A DNA stretch of 64,000 nt from Aspidiotus rigidus (lineage: Eukaryota; Arthropoda; Insecta; Hemiptera; Diaspididae): the NCBI GenBank assembly GCA_035079385.1, contig JAVHKY010000024.1, positions 620,001 through 684,000 on the forward strand, written 5' to 3'. Below, piece after piece: positions 10,804 through 21,374 of the stretch. The position numbers and the translations under genes were made by a program. The notes under the pieces were generated by a model, which had not been told where the DNA came from, did not search any database, and saw only the letters and a list, made by a program, of their open reading frames with translations. Within the stretch, counting starts at the first letter, position 1. The number at the start of each line of letters is the position of its first letter.

Positions 10804-11798
10804 TAGAGCTCGGATTTTTCGGTGTTGAAAATAATGAAATTCGGTACTGAAACGAGACACTTCGGTTTTATTCGGTGAAAAAAAAAAAAAAAAAAATGCA
10901 AATGGATGAAAAAGTTAGATACACAAACACAAATTTACAAAAATTTTACATTGTGTTGTACGACAATGTGTTTTTCTATATTTTCTGTCGTAAAAGACAA
11001 ACGTTTATCCGATAAAAGAGCTTTGAATCTTGAAAAACTAAGGGGCGTACAAATAAGCGCTCAGCATTGTTGGACTCATTGAAGGAGGGGGGGGGGGTAG
11101 TACCGTGAAGTAGCACGTCGTTTATTTCCTGTAAGAATGAAAGGCCATTATTTTTAGCAAAGACGTCGATAGTTTTGCGCTTCAAAATTGCACCTCGGGG
11201 ACCTGACAGTAATTCCATCTTCGACTTAACATCTTCCAGACCCCTAGTTTCCAACTTTTCTATAACATCTGGAAGAACACTAAGGTAACCGTGAATGAAC
11301 GCCAAGTCGGCCGCTAGTTCAGGTTTTTGCAGTAGTGATTTCACCTCAGTCGTATACTTAGAGCCATCAGCGGGCAACGCATTTTATTACGGTGGAAAAG
11401 TTTTCGAAATGAGAAGCATAAAATACCGCAGCTCGTATCCATGTTCGCCATCATGTTATTACGACGTCTGGGGGCAACGGACACCGCATATGTTCTTTGT
11501 AGATGTCACAACGAGAAGGACATTTTAAGAAAATTTTCCGCGCAGAACTATTTGGTTATTTTACCCATTTTTACGAACATTTTCGCGTTGAAAAGAATAC
11601 GTTTGAAAGAAATCCCGCCTTTTCGGTAATATTCGGTTATTTCACCCATTTTCGGTATTTATTCCCTTTTCGGTGATTTTCGGTGAAATAAAATTTTTTT
11701 CCTGGGTCCCCTTTGCTACAAAATGAACTTCTATCTGGTTTTCAGTCATCTGTCTTATCAGGAAACGATTCGAGAAAAACCGAGGAATCCGAGCTCTA
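10804..11798 (-). mobile_element. hAT-family element, 995 bp, with 8-bp target duplication
   Basis: Termini are TAGAGCTCGGATTTTTCGGT (left) and its imperfect inverse (right), 18 of 20 matching. It is flanked by the exact 8-bp duplication AATATGAG (10796-10803 and 11799-11806). An 8-bp target duplication and TAGNG-type ends are hallmarks of hAT transposons. The interior retains one coding fragment on the minus strand, so this copy is non-autonomous. The insertion interrupts the right arm of the older inverted repeat. Confidence 0.85.
10976..11377 (-). pseudogene. Fragment of a hAT-associated protein
   Basis: 133-codon frame inside the hAT element. It includes LAADLAFIHGYLSVLPDVIE and the segments GPRGAILKRKTIDVF and LSFLQEINDVLL. 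The pattern of a helical stretch, then 'GPRG...K', then a serine-poor C-terminal helix resembles the C-terminal part of uncharacterised hAT-like proteins in insect genomes; that similarity is from memory and not tested. Upstream (toward 11500 on the minus strand) the frame meets stops, and no BED finger or catalytic DDE region is present. It is treated as a broken transposase piece. Confidence 0.5.
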
Positions 11799-11929
11799 AA
11801 TATGAGTTATTCGCCTTTTACCAGAAGACGGATCCGCCATTTTGGAAAGCTGCTCTTCTCAGATGTCTATCATCATTTTTTATGTCAAGTATCACCCCTA
11901 CTAACATATCCCTAAGTGACACTTTGTCC

Positions 11930-12071
11930 TATTGTAGGTAGGCGCGCAACCCGTTAATTATTGGCTACTATGTACAAAATTTATCGTATCTGAAAATCAG
12001 TTTTTGTACTTTTCTTTTATCGTTACTTACTTCGAATAAAAACCTTCCTGTAACCACAACGTAATTTAAAA
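11930..12071 (+). repeat. Copia 5' LTR
   Basis: 142 bp, identical by eye to 16226-16367. Confidence 0.92.
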
Positions 12072-12085
12072 GGTTATGGGCCCAG
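12072..12085 (+). promoter_or_regulatory. Copia primer binding site (internal tRNA-iMet)
   Basis: GGTTATGGGCCCAG directly follows the 5' LTR. It complements the anticodon-arm segment CTGGGCCCATAACC of initiator tRNA-Met, the half-tRNA priming known for Drosophila copia, rather than the tRNA 3' end. Confidence 0.85.
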
Positions 12086-12156
12086 GAGTTCATTAACAGA
12101 TTTTAGTTGATTTTTTATTTTAAAGAAAAAAATTCTTTTAGAACTCATTTCGCGTT

Positions 12157-15100
12157 ATGGAAGGTCTAGCGAAGAATATTAAACCTCTGAGCGGAGGGGT
12201 TGACTGGCCAATTTGAAAGCGAAAGATTCGCGACGTTTTGGGCTACCACGAAAATGGAATCGACGTAATCGAAGACAAATTGAAGAAACCAACGGCATTA
12301 GAATTGGGAGCATCGGATGCGGAAATCAAAGAGCATAAGAAGAAAGACGAAGCATTTCGTAAGGCTAACAGTTATGCCAAATCTTTAATTAGTGTCACCG
12401 TTACAGACGACGTGTACCAGAGAATTATGAATACGGAGACGGCGGCAGAGACCTGGAAAATGCTTCACTCGCATTACGAAGCCACCGCAAAGGACCAGGT
12501 ATTCAGGACTTGCATAGACTTTTTCGCATTTTCGTGGACGTCAGGCGAAGATGTATCTACTCATATCGCAAAGCTAAAGAACTTGTGGGTAGATCTAAAT
12601 AATGGCCTGGAGCTGAAGCAGCTTGAACCTCTACCCGAACTACTACTCGTAAGTAAGATTTTGCATGTGCTACCAAGTTCATTTGAAAACTTTAGGTCAA
12701 GTTGGATGTTGCTTACAAAGGACGACGTGAAGACGTTAGACGAACTCATTGCGCAACTTTGTATGTTCGAACGAAATTTCGCAAGCACGCTGCATAGTAG
12801 CGAGAAGTTGACCCAAGAAGCGCTAATTGTAAAATCGAGTGGTAATAGAAATAGATCGGGTGCAGGCAGAAGAGCAGGCAAAGGAACTGACAAAGGGTTA
12901 AAAAAGAATACCCGTTGCAACTATTGCTTTGATGAAGGCCACTGGGTAAGGAAATGCCCAAAATGGTTTGCGGATGGTTGTCCGAAAAAGAAGGAAGCAC
13001 AGAGTAATGTGACAGAGCCAGACACATCCAAGGTTGCTCTGATTTCGATCTGCGAAGAAGCTTTTGTAGTAGAAAATGACAAAAGAAGCTGGTGGGTGGA
13101 TAATGGAGCCACTCGACACATCACGAATAGTCGCGAACAGTTTGTCAAATTTAACGAGTTCCCAACCTCCTACTCAGTGAAGACGGCTGACAACCAAAGC
13201 CTGAAAGCAGTGGGGTCGGGGACCATTGAGATTTTGTCCCTCATAGATGGCGAAGTCTCTCATCTTAGGCTAGAAGATGTATGGTACGTTCCAAATATCT
13301 CAAGGAATTTGTTTTCGGTGCTAGCCGCACACGACAGAAATGCAGATAGCGAGTTCAGATCATCAACAACGAGTTGTTCCTTCTGGATAAAAGGGAAGAA
13401 AGTTTTGAACGGAGTTCGAGAACAACATGGCACGCTGTATAGAGCGGAAATAGAAGCGCAAGTTGCTGAACTCAAGGCAGATGCGAACACAACTGTTAAT
13501 GATAACTCACTACTACAATTGTACCATGAGAGATGGGGCCACCAGGACAAGCGACACGTGAAGAAAAAGCTGCAGGACGAACTGCACTTGAAAGTAAATG
13601 TAGACGATAGAATTTGCGAACCATGCGTGTATGGTAAAACTCATCGTCAACCATTTGGTACAAGAAGAAAGGCTCAGACACCTGGCGAATTAATGTTTAC
13701 CGATGTATGCGGGCCCTTTGACGATTCATTTGGTAAGAAACGTTATTTTACAGTATTTAAAGACGCCTTCACCAAATTTCGTTACATTTTTCTATTGAGA
13801 GAAAAGTCGGAAGTTAAAATAGCTCTAGAGGAAATGATTGCGCACGCTAAGACGCAAGGTCACAGAATCAAGGAAATTCTGAGTGACAATGGCGGCGAAA
13901 TCGTTAATGAGGACGTGAAAAGAATACTGAAGAGAGAAGGTATTACGCATCGGCTTACAGCTCCTTACACGCCGCAGCAGAATCCTAGCGAACGTGAAAA
14001 TCGAACGGTGGTCGAGATGGCGCGAAGTTTCAAATACTCAAACACGTCACTCATTAACTTTCCAGAAGCTATTTGGGCCGAGCTAGTTAAGACATCAGTC
14101 TACGTATTGAATAGAACAGGCAAGTCGTCAGTAGAAGGGATGAGCCCGTACGAACTATGGCTAGGAACAAAGCCAAGAATCAAGCACCTACGTATCATCA
14201 GTTCGCTATGCTTCGTACATATACCAACCGAAAAGAGAAGAAAAATGGACCAGAAAGCTATTAAAGGTTTTCTCGTCGGTTACGACGCAGATGAAAGGTA
14301 TAGAATTTACCTGAAAGAAAGCGGAAAGATTATTACTTCAAGGGACGTAATTTTTCAAGAAAGACTTCAAGAGTGTTTAAGGAAGGTAGAGATACCAGAC
14401 GCCAGTGCGCCTAGTCCCGAAAGTGAAAACAAGGATGATCATCACGAATCGGAGACAGAATCACCTCTGAACGATAGCGCGTATGAAGACGCAGCATCAG
14501 AGCAAGAGGATGAGGAAGAGAAACCCACAGTCTCAAGGAAAAGTTTGCGTGATAGAAGCAAGATTCAACGACCCGATTATTACGACAGTTCTGTAATGAT
14601 GACGGAGGCTGAGATTTTTGTTCTAACCGCAAATAACTCTGAGACTGAACCACAGACCTACTCTGAGGCGATTGAAAGCAAGGATAGCCTCAAGTGGAAA
14701 GAAGCTATGGAAAAAGAGATTTCCTCACTGAAAGAAAACAACACTTGGGAACTTGCAGAGCTTCCAAAAGATAGGAAAGCGCTACCGAGTAAATGGACTT
14801 TCAGAATAAAGTTGAACCCCAACGGAAGCATCGACAAGTATAAAGCTAGGCTCGTCGTCAAAGGGTTCAATCAGCGCGAAGGTATCGATTATACGCAGAC
14901 GTTCAGTCCAGTAGCACGACTTAGTACAGTACGCCTGGTAATTGCGATAGCGGCAAGCGAGAATATGTTTCTAGCTCAATTTGACGTTTCGACCGCATTT
15001 CTTTACGGCAAACTGGAAGAAACGATCTTCATGAAGCAACCAGAAGGCTATGAGGATGGGAGCGATAGAGCATGTAGGCTAATAAGAAGTCTCTACGGAC

Positions 15101-16191
15101 TGAAACAGAGCTCCAGATGCTGGAATAATCGGTTTGGAACTTATTTGCAAGAGCGAGGATTCAAACGTAGCGAAAATGATCCATGTCTTTATGTGAGAGA
15201 AAGAAACCAGAAAAAATTGTTACTAGTCCTGTACGTCGACGATGGGCTAATGGCAGCCACGGACAAAGAGGACTTACACGCATTCATCCAGGAATTGCGG
15301 CGAGAATTCAAGATCACGACAAAAGAAGAGGCCACGTACTACCTCGGCTTAGAGATCATGAAGACGAGTCAAGGGTTGAAAGTTGGCCAGAAAGCATTCG
15401 CAAATAAAATACTCGAAAGGTTCAAATTTGCTGGATGCAACGCCGCTCCAACACCTATGGTAAAACTACCATCACAACCATCAGGGAAAGGAGGTTCCGA
15501 AGCAGGCAAAGATCGGGAAGAAGCTCCGGAAATCACCTTTCCTTACCGGAAGGCCGTAGGCGCGCTCATGTACTTAGCACTGGGAAGCAGACCCGACCTT
15601 GCGTTTACAGTCGGTTTTCTATCAAGGACGCTAGAGAGACCTACAAAAGAAGACGTATCAAGATTAAAACGCGTTTTAAAGTACGTCACAGGTACAACGG
15701 ATTTAGGTATTCTGTACAGAAGAGGGGTACAGAGATTCAAGTGCTACAGTGACGCAGACTTCATGGGGTGCAAATCTGGGAAGTCAACATCGGGCGTGCT
15801 CATAAAATACGCCGGAGGAGCGATATCGTGGATCAGTAAAAGGCAACCATTAGTGGCAGACTCAACCGCCGAAGCGGAGATCATTGCCGCAAATGAAGCT
15901 ACGAAGGAAGCGCTATGGATCTCCAGAATGCTCGGGGAAATCCGGGGAACAAAGGAAGTTGCAACGATTCACGTAGATAATGCGGCGGCTATCAGAATTG
16001 CGGAGAACCCGGAATTACACCAACGTACTAAGCACATCAACAGAAAATACCTGCTGATACGTGACTATGTGCAGAAGGGGGAAGTGGCAGTGACAAAGGT
16101 CGCCACGGAGTTTCAAGGAGCCGACATTCTTACAAAGCCACTCAGCGGGTCGCGTCTAACAACAATGAGAAAGATGACCGGACTTACTTAG
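12157..16191 (+). CDS. Copia gag-pol polyprotein with one in-frame stop near the start
   Basis: The natural ATG is at 12157 (MEGLAKNIKPLSGGVDWPI). Codon 20 is TGA (12214-12216), after which the frame is open to TAG at 16191, over 1,300 codons. Domains in order: gag helices; zinc knuckle CNYCFDEGHWVRKC (about 12916); protease WWVDNGATRH (about 13091; DNG instead of the common DSG); integrase zinc finger (HERWGH...CEPCVYG) and catalytic D/D/E region (FTDVCGP, LSDNGGE, NPSERENRT); RT with LLVLYVDDG (about 15224); RNase H with CYSDADFMG and ADSTAEAE, ending GADILTKPL. The product would copy and integrate the element. A tryptophan TGG is expected at codon 20, so the stop looks like a single G-to-A change. 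Apart from this the frame is intact. Confidence 0.93.
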
Positions 16192-16225
16192 TTTTTCTTT
16201 TATGCGAATAATCAACGAGGGAAAG

Positions 16226-16367
16226 TATTGTAGGTAGGCGCGCAACCCGTTAATTATTGGCTACTATGTACAAAATTTATCGTATCTGAAAATCAGTTTT
16301 TGTACTTTTCTTTTATCGTTACTTACTTCGAATAAAAACCTTCCTGTAACCACAACGTAATTTAAAA
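16226..16367 (+). repeat. Copia 3' LTR
   Basis: Identical to the 5' LTR. It follows the purine tract and is followed by the TGTCC target duplication. Confidence 0.92.
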
Positions 16368-16416
16368 TGTCCCCCCACGTGGTACCAAAAACCACTATTT
16401 TCTATTATGGCCCATG

Positions 16417-17774
16417 GATCATACATTTCAACAAGGAATCTGATTTATGGGGAGCAAGTACCCCTTCTATCATATATAGCTCGAAATTCGAGAGAAATCT
16501 AGACTTTCAAACTATATCATACTAGGTTTATAGTAGGTCTAGGCCTTCTTTATACTAGCTTTATCTAGGTCTAGGCTGCCTTAAATTCTAAGTATCAAAT
16601 TCCATATGACTCATTAAACAGGTTCCCTGCGTTCCTCGTTCAACTTCGTTAAGAAACCCGTCGTTTTTGAATCACCCGCGGGGTAGAGATTCGCACGCGC
16701 ACGTGTAGGTGAAGGGAAGGGGCCACTCGCAAAATTTCAAATTCGGGGTCAGGGCAGAGTAAAGACATGAAACATGTCAAAAGATCTCAATAGACACGTA
16801 AAATGATTGGGATTCTTTACGCTGATTCCTAATGTAGCTCCGAGGTCAAAATTTTTCTACATTAGAGTGAGCTAGATTTTCAGACATACCACAATTCCAT
16901 CGCTGAAGAAAAAAGAAAAAAAGGAGTACTCATAGATACTTTTAATCCTGTTATTTAGGAATTTGGGTAAGGTACATGAAACAAAGAGAGTAACTCTGGA
17001 GTTTAATATTATTTGGAATTTCTTAGTTAGATGCACCATTTTCTCTGTATCTTTCCATCTTGTAGTTCAATTCAATCTGCTTAGTTTTCTTTTCAAGCTT
17101 TTCTTCGTTCTTAATTTCGTTCAATTTTACACTCTTTCATTCTTTACTTGTCTTGTTCTTCCATACAACCTTCTTTATCGTTTCCTGAGTCTTCCGAATT
17201 GTTCTCTTCATCAGTATCACACACTTCCATTTTTCCCTCTCTTCCTACTCTTCTTTTTCAGTTTTCTGCATCCATCTCCTCCAATTATCCATATAGTGAT
17301 AATTGATTCTACGCGTCATCCTTCTCTAATCTACAAATTAATGGAAGAAACCGTTTCTATTCTAAGATAAGTTCATTCAGCTTCCTTTTTCTCTTTCACC
17401 TTTTCTCTACATAAGATTTTTTTTGAAATTTTTTGTGTATTATATGTAGACAGTATAATTTGTTACTACAGTCATTCTAATTTTCAGCAATGATTAGTTC
17501 TATGACCTCTCTCTTTTACATGCAAATAAAAAACTCCTCCTTCTATTCTCGAGTTGATCAAGTTGAGACTTTAAAAATCCCTTCCTTCATTTAGCTTAAT
17601 TAGAACAAAATGTCTCAAGACCCTCAATACATTCCTTCGGGTCCACCCACCTCCAGCTAACAATCTATTATTCCTGACGTCGAGTCCTGATTTTTGTAAT
17701 TCACTTCTATAGGGATTATTCTGTTAAATCCTGATGATGTTGAGAGTATCTCCATTTTTTTTATGATGTCAACT
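16417..17774. other. Repeat-rich spacer; no gene supported
   Basis: 16440-16500 is a copy of the 'TATCATATATAGCTCGA' repeat. 16495-16665 is a dispersed unit (CTAGGTTTATAGTAGGTCTAGG...AAACAGGTTCCCTGCGTTCC) that recurs at 62005-62165. 16655-16790 repeats part of 6500-6600. 16790-16900 resembles 28510-28625. 16963-17370 is a pyrimidine-rich open frame of low complexity that I do not accept as a gene. Confidence 0.55.
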
Positions 17775-17781
17775 ACATAAC

Positions 17782-18690
17782 CTAAATCGAATAGTTTCTC
17801 GATGCGCTCACAGGTAGGTCCGAGGGGGATACGAGGGAAGAGGCCTTTGACGTCAAAAGAGATAAGAATGCTTCCTGGTGGCGGGGGGTTTGAGTCAACA
17901 CAGAGATTAGCTCAAGCGAGTTTTTAATTGAAAGAGGGGGTTGGAAGCCGGTGATATTTTTGAACCATTGGTCAAGATATTTGGCTAATGGATATGAGGG
18001 GGAGGAAAGGTAGGACACTACCGGGCGCATGGGGGATCCCTCTTTGTGGAGTTTAGGGAGTCCGTAGATCCGTGGGACAGAGGGGTTAGGCACTAAAAGT
18101 GCCTTCTTAAGGGGAACCTTGTCTAATAAGTGTTTACCTTTGTTGATGGTCCTGCGGATCCGTTGGTTGTACGTTGCGAAATTGAATTTTGGATCGACTT
18201 TGGCGCTGATAGACGCGAGGCAAGCAATCATTTTGGAGTTGTAATCGGGGCGGTCCATGATGACGACGGTGTTGCCCTTGTCAGCTTTTGTCAGTAAAAG
18301 GTGCTGGTCGGCAATTCTCTTCCGGAGGGTCACGAGAGGTGATTTCCGGCTATCCTTAATTACAGGAGGAGGCGTGATCTGGATCACTTCTGCAACTCTC
18401 GATACCAAATCAGAAGGGCTGAATGACACTGCTGGAGCCAGAGCGGTGACAATGCTTTCTTTAATGCCTTTGTCCGATGTTGGCCTGACTGTATGTTTTA
18501 GGCCTTTCCGGAGGAGCTCAGCTTCTTCTTCGTCCAGGCGTGCGCTGGAGGCGTTGACAAGACGCGTATAGAAACGGTGAGGGGGCTGGCTGTCATTATG
18601 CTCGGATAATCTGGCGCTGGATGAACGTAGATTTTGAACTTTCTTGAGTTTCAGTTCTCTGAGTTCCATCTCGTGGTCCTCCCTATCCAC
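17782..18690 (-). pseudogene. Penelope-like element, N-terminal half of RT (inverted, truncated)
   Basis: Minus-strand frame with PLE features: basic N-terminal helix (ELRELKLKKVQNLRS), LLTKADKGNTVVIMDRPDY, RIYGLPKLHKEGSPMRPVVS and LAKYLDQWFK. The palm motif A region (SFDVKGLFPRIPL on the minus strand) lies near 17815-17870 but in another frame, so a frameshift precedes it. The element is cut soon after motif A, at about 17775. The frame stays open upstream beyond 18690 to about 18760, so its start is uncertain. It faces away from the + strand PLE copy at 18809, so the two form a head-to-head pair overlapping at motif A. Confidence 0.8.
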
Positions 18691-19188
18691 TTCTGTCTTC
18701 CTGAAGAGCTTATCTAGGACATCGGTAGCGGTGAGTTTGGCGAGTCTGAGGTGACAATAATAAAGAAGCTTCGTAGAGCGGTTCAGGCACCCCTACCATC
18801 GTCTCAATTTGAGTTGGCCCCAGGAAGCATTCTTATCTCTTTTGACGTCAACGGCCTCTTCCCTCATGTCTTGTGAGCGCATCGAGAAACTATTACAAGA
18901 GGCTGTGGTCCCCAAGCATTTCACTGATGAATACCTCCGCCTCCTTCAATGCTGCCTCACCCCTAATGTTTGCCAGTTTACCCAACTGGTATATAGCCTT
19001 CCGGCTGACATAGGTATCCCCATCGGATCACCTCTGGGGTCCCTCATTTCTGAGGTTTTCATGGACAGATTTGAGTCTCAGCTCTTCCAATCTGACTATC
19101 CTCTTCTTGCCCACATCGCCCTTTGGCGCCGCTATGTGGACGATGTCCTATGCGTCTGGTGTGGCCCCAGTGAACTCATCCTAGCATT

Positions 19189-19760
19189 CCTCACCTACTT
19201 GAATGGTTTGTACCCTAGCATTGAATTCACTGTTGAGATTGGTGGAGCAAAAATAAATTTCCTCGACCTCACTATCCACCTCGAGGATAACGGGGATAAC
19301 GGTTACACCTACAGTATTTACCGTAAGCCCACCTCCACCGATGCCACCGTCCACGGCTCCTCCTTCTGCCCCCTCCCCCATAAGCTGGCCGCTTACCACT
19401 ACTTCATCAACCGGTTGGTTTCCGTCTCCCCTAACACGTCAAGGTTTTGACAACGAGCTAGCGATAATCAAGTACATTGCTTCCAAAAACGAAATCCATA
19501 TCGATATCGATGGGATGGTTAGGAAGAAGATGACCAAGGTCACCCTCAGCAAGACCACCACGCTAGTCTCTTTCCAGGATCGGAAGAAGAGGACGAAATG
19601 CGTCTCTCTTCCCTACCTCCCTCCTCTTACTAACACCCTCGCTAACTTAGTCAAAACCGACGTCTTGAAACCAACCTTCTACCCTTACCTCCAAATTGGT
19701 AGGTTACTGTCTAATGGCGAAGACGCAATCCCTCCCTTGTCTAAGAGTGGTGTTTACCTC
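19189..19760 (+). repeat. 572-bp target duplication, left copy
   Basis: Matches 21453-22024 with about three visible substitutions. The two copies lie on either side of PLE 2 and are both segments of PLE 1. Confidence 0.88.
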
Positions 19761-19800
19761 AATTAAACGAATCCGTTCCTTAAGGTTACGGCTATCCATC

Positions 19801-19876
19801 ATAAACGAAAAAACGAATACTCCAAGGGGAGAGTAAACAAATGCAAACCGCAGAAAATAAAAACGAAGGGAGCGCT
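19801..19876. repeat. PLE 2 terminal inverted repeat, left
   Basis: Starts ATAAACGAAAAAACGAATAC and ends GAAGGGAGCGCT. Nearly perfect reverse complement of 21375-21451. Confidence 0.88.
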
Positions 19877-19878
19877 CC

Positions 19879-21306
19879 GTTGTTTCTTTTGTCTCCTCTC
19901 CTACCTACCTCCTTGCCAAATTCCTTGACCGTTGGTTCAAAAATCGCATTGATTTCGAATCTCCTCATTCGGTCTTGAATTCGGCCTCTTTAACTGACGT
20001 CCTCAGGGATGTAAGCCTTCCCCCAGGGACGACCATCTGCTCGTTTGATGTTGTTGGTTTGTTTCCAAATATTCCTAAGGCTGCTACTATCCAGCGAATG
20101 GGTGAGCTACTCATCAGAGCTAACATTCCTCACAATGAGCTTCAGGAATTTTTTGATCTCCTGAATACTTGCTGGTCCCCTAACTTCTGTAAATTTGAAG
20201 GGAAATTTTTCGAGTTCCCTGAGGAAGTAGGGATCCCTATTGGATCACCTCTAGGCTCTCTTATCTCCGAAGTTTTCATGTCTAAGTTTGAACTTGACCT
20301 CTTTTCCTCGAACCAGGTGTTACTTAATCATATTCACTACTGGCACAGGTACGTTGATGACGTTCTATGTACCTGGACTGGTCACCCAGATCTCCTTGGT
20401 GAGTTTCTGAGGTATCTCAATTCCTGGTACCCTTCCATCAAATTTACGTTGGAAATAGGGGTATTTTCCATCAACTTTTTGGATTTATCGATCTCTATAA
20501 TAGACGGTATCCATAAGTTTGGAATTTACAGGAAAGATACTACGACCGATGTTTTAGTCCACGGTGGTTCGTTCGGTCCTGTTGCTCATAAGATGGCTGC
20601 TTTTCATAGCCTAGTTCACAGACTGACTCGTATTCCGTTGAGTCAATCTGCTTTTAAGAAAGAATTACTTACCATAAAACACCTGGCTAGAGTGAATGGA
20701 GTCAATGTCGACGTTGACGTGATGTTTCGGAGGAAAGTTACGAGGAGCCTTCTTGATTCCACCACCTCCCTCCCCCGAGACACGATCCGTGATCGCCGTT
20801 TGCGTTGGATCAGTCTCCCTTTCCTGGGGAATTTCTCCCAGCAATTGGGTCGGGCCCTTCGCCCGTTTGGTTTCAGACCCGCGTTTTACAACCTCACCAC
20901 AGTCAAGAGGTTGTTTGTGAGACTGAAGGATCCCATACCGGTTGATGAAAGGAGTGGTGTTTATAAGATGGAATGTGAGGATTGTGGAGGCTTTTATATT
21001 GGTGAGACCAGCCGCCAGATGAAAGTTAGAGTAGCTGAGCACCTGAAGTCTTGGAAGAAGGGACGCTTAAGGGAGTCAGCTTTCGCTGATCATTTGATTA
21101 ACAGTGGCCACAGTTTCCGCGAGGGATCCGAAAAGCTCCTCCATAAGGAGAATTCCTACCGTAAACGTATCGCCCTCGAGAATATAGAGATAATGCGTCA
21201 CCTCAACACTGACGGTATCACTATACTCAACTCGTACATTCCGGAAGATGGCTTGATCGAACAGGTTTATGATTCACACCGTGATTTCTCGTTCGGACGA
21301 TCTTAA
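19879..21306 (+). CDS. PLE 2 reverse transcriptase-GIY-YIG protein (5' truncated)
   Basis: Open from about 19879 to TAA at 21306 with no breaks (about 475 codons). No clear ATG: the frame enters from the inverted repeat at VVSFVSSPTYLLAKFLDRWF. RT motifs: A ICSFDVVGLFPNIPKA, B EVGIPIGSPLGSLISEVFM, C HRYVDDVLCTW, then SINFLDLSIS. Basic linker RDRRLRWISLPFLG. Nuclease: RSGVYKMECEDCGGFYIGET, then RVAEHLKSW, FADHLINSGHSF, and ENIEIMRH near the end. The conserved CX2C of PLE GIY-YIG nucleases (CEDC) is present. It could be a recently active copy that lost its 5' end on insertion. Confidence 0.85.
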   Translation, partial: VVSFVSSPTYLLAKFLDRWFKNRIDFESPHSVLNSASLTDVLRDVSLPPGTTICSFDVVGLFPNIPKAATIQRMGELLIRANIPHNELQEFFDLLNTCWSPNFCKFEGKFFEFPEEVGIPIGSPLGSLISEVFMSKFELDLFSSNQVLLNHIHYWHRYVDDVLCTWTGHPDLLGEFLRYLNSWYPSIKFTLEIGVFSINFLDLSISIIDGIHKFGIYRKDTTTDVLVHGGSFGPVAHKMAAFHSLVHRLTRIPLSQSAFKKELLTIKHLARVNGVNVDVDVMFRRKVTRSLLDSTTSLPRDTIRDRRLRWISLPFLGNFSQQLGRALRPFGFRPAFYNLTTVKRLFVRLKDPIPVDERSGVYKMECEDCGGFYIGETSRQMKVRVAEHLKSWKKGRLRESAFADHLINSGHSFREGSEKLLHKENSYRKRIALENIEIMRHLNTDGITILNSYIPEDGLIEQVYDSHRDFSFGRS

Positions 21307-21374
21307 TACCTCTTTCTTCTCATTCGTTCGTCAGTTGCTTTCATTTCAGGTTTGAAGATGGTTGTTTAACCGAA

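Larger units (their letters stand above)
11930..16367 (+). mobile_element. Copia LTR retrotransposon, near full length
   Basis: Two identical 142-bp LTRs (11930-12071 and 16226-16367) start TATTGTAGG and end TTTAAAA. A 5-bp target duplication, TGTCC (11925-11929 and 16368-16372), flanks the element. A primer binding site, one long gag-pol frame and a purine tract (GAGGGAAAG, 16217-16225) are in the expected order. Identical LTRs mean a very recent insertion. Its host sequence is the right arm of the older inverted repeat. Confidence 0.95.
10383..16416 (-). repeat. Right arm of the large inverted repeat, split by hAT and Copia
   Basis: Reverse-complement match to 6759-7402 in three pieces: 10383-10803, 11807-11929 and 16373-16416. 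Removing the hAT element (10804-11798 plus one target copy) and the Copia element (11930-16367 plus one target copy) restores a collinear arm ending at ATGGCCCATGGA. This fixes the order: arm first, then the two insertions. Confidence 0.75.

Noticed and set aside
12561..13681. Several minus-strand ORFs opposite the Copia gag-pol
   Set aside because: They are shadows of the + strand frame; no independent signals.
16963..17370. 135-codon open frame
   Set aside because: Pyrimidine-rich, dominated by F, L and S with no domain or splice context; it also lies among repeats.
18257..18571. + strand ORF of 104 codons
   Set aside because: Antisense shadow of the minus-strand PLE reverse transcriptase.
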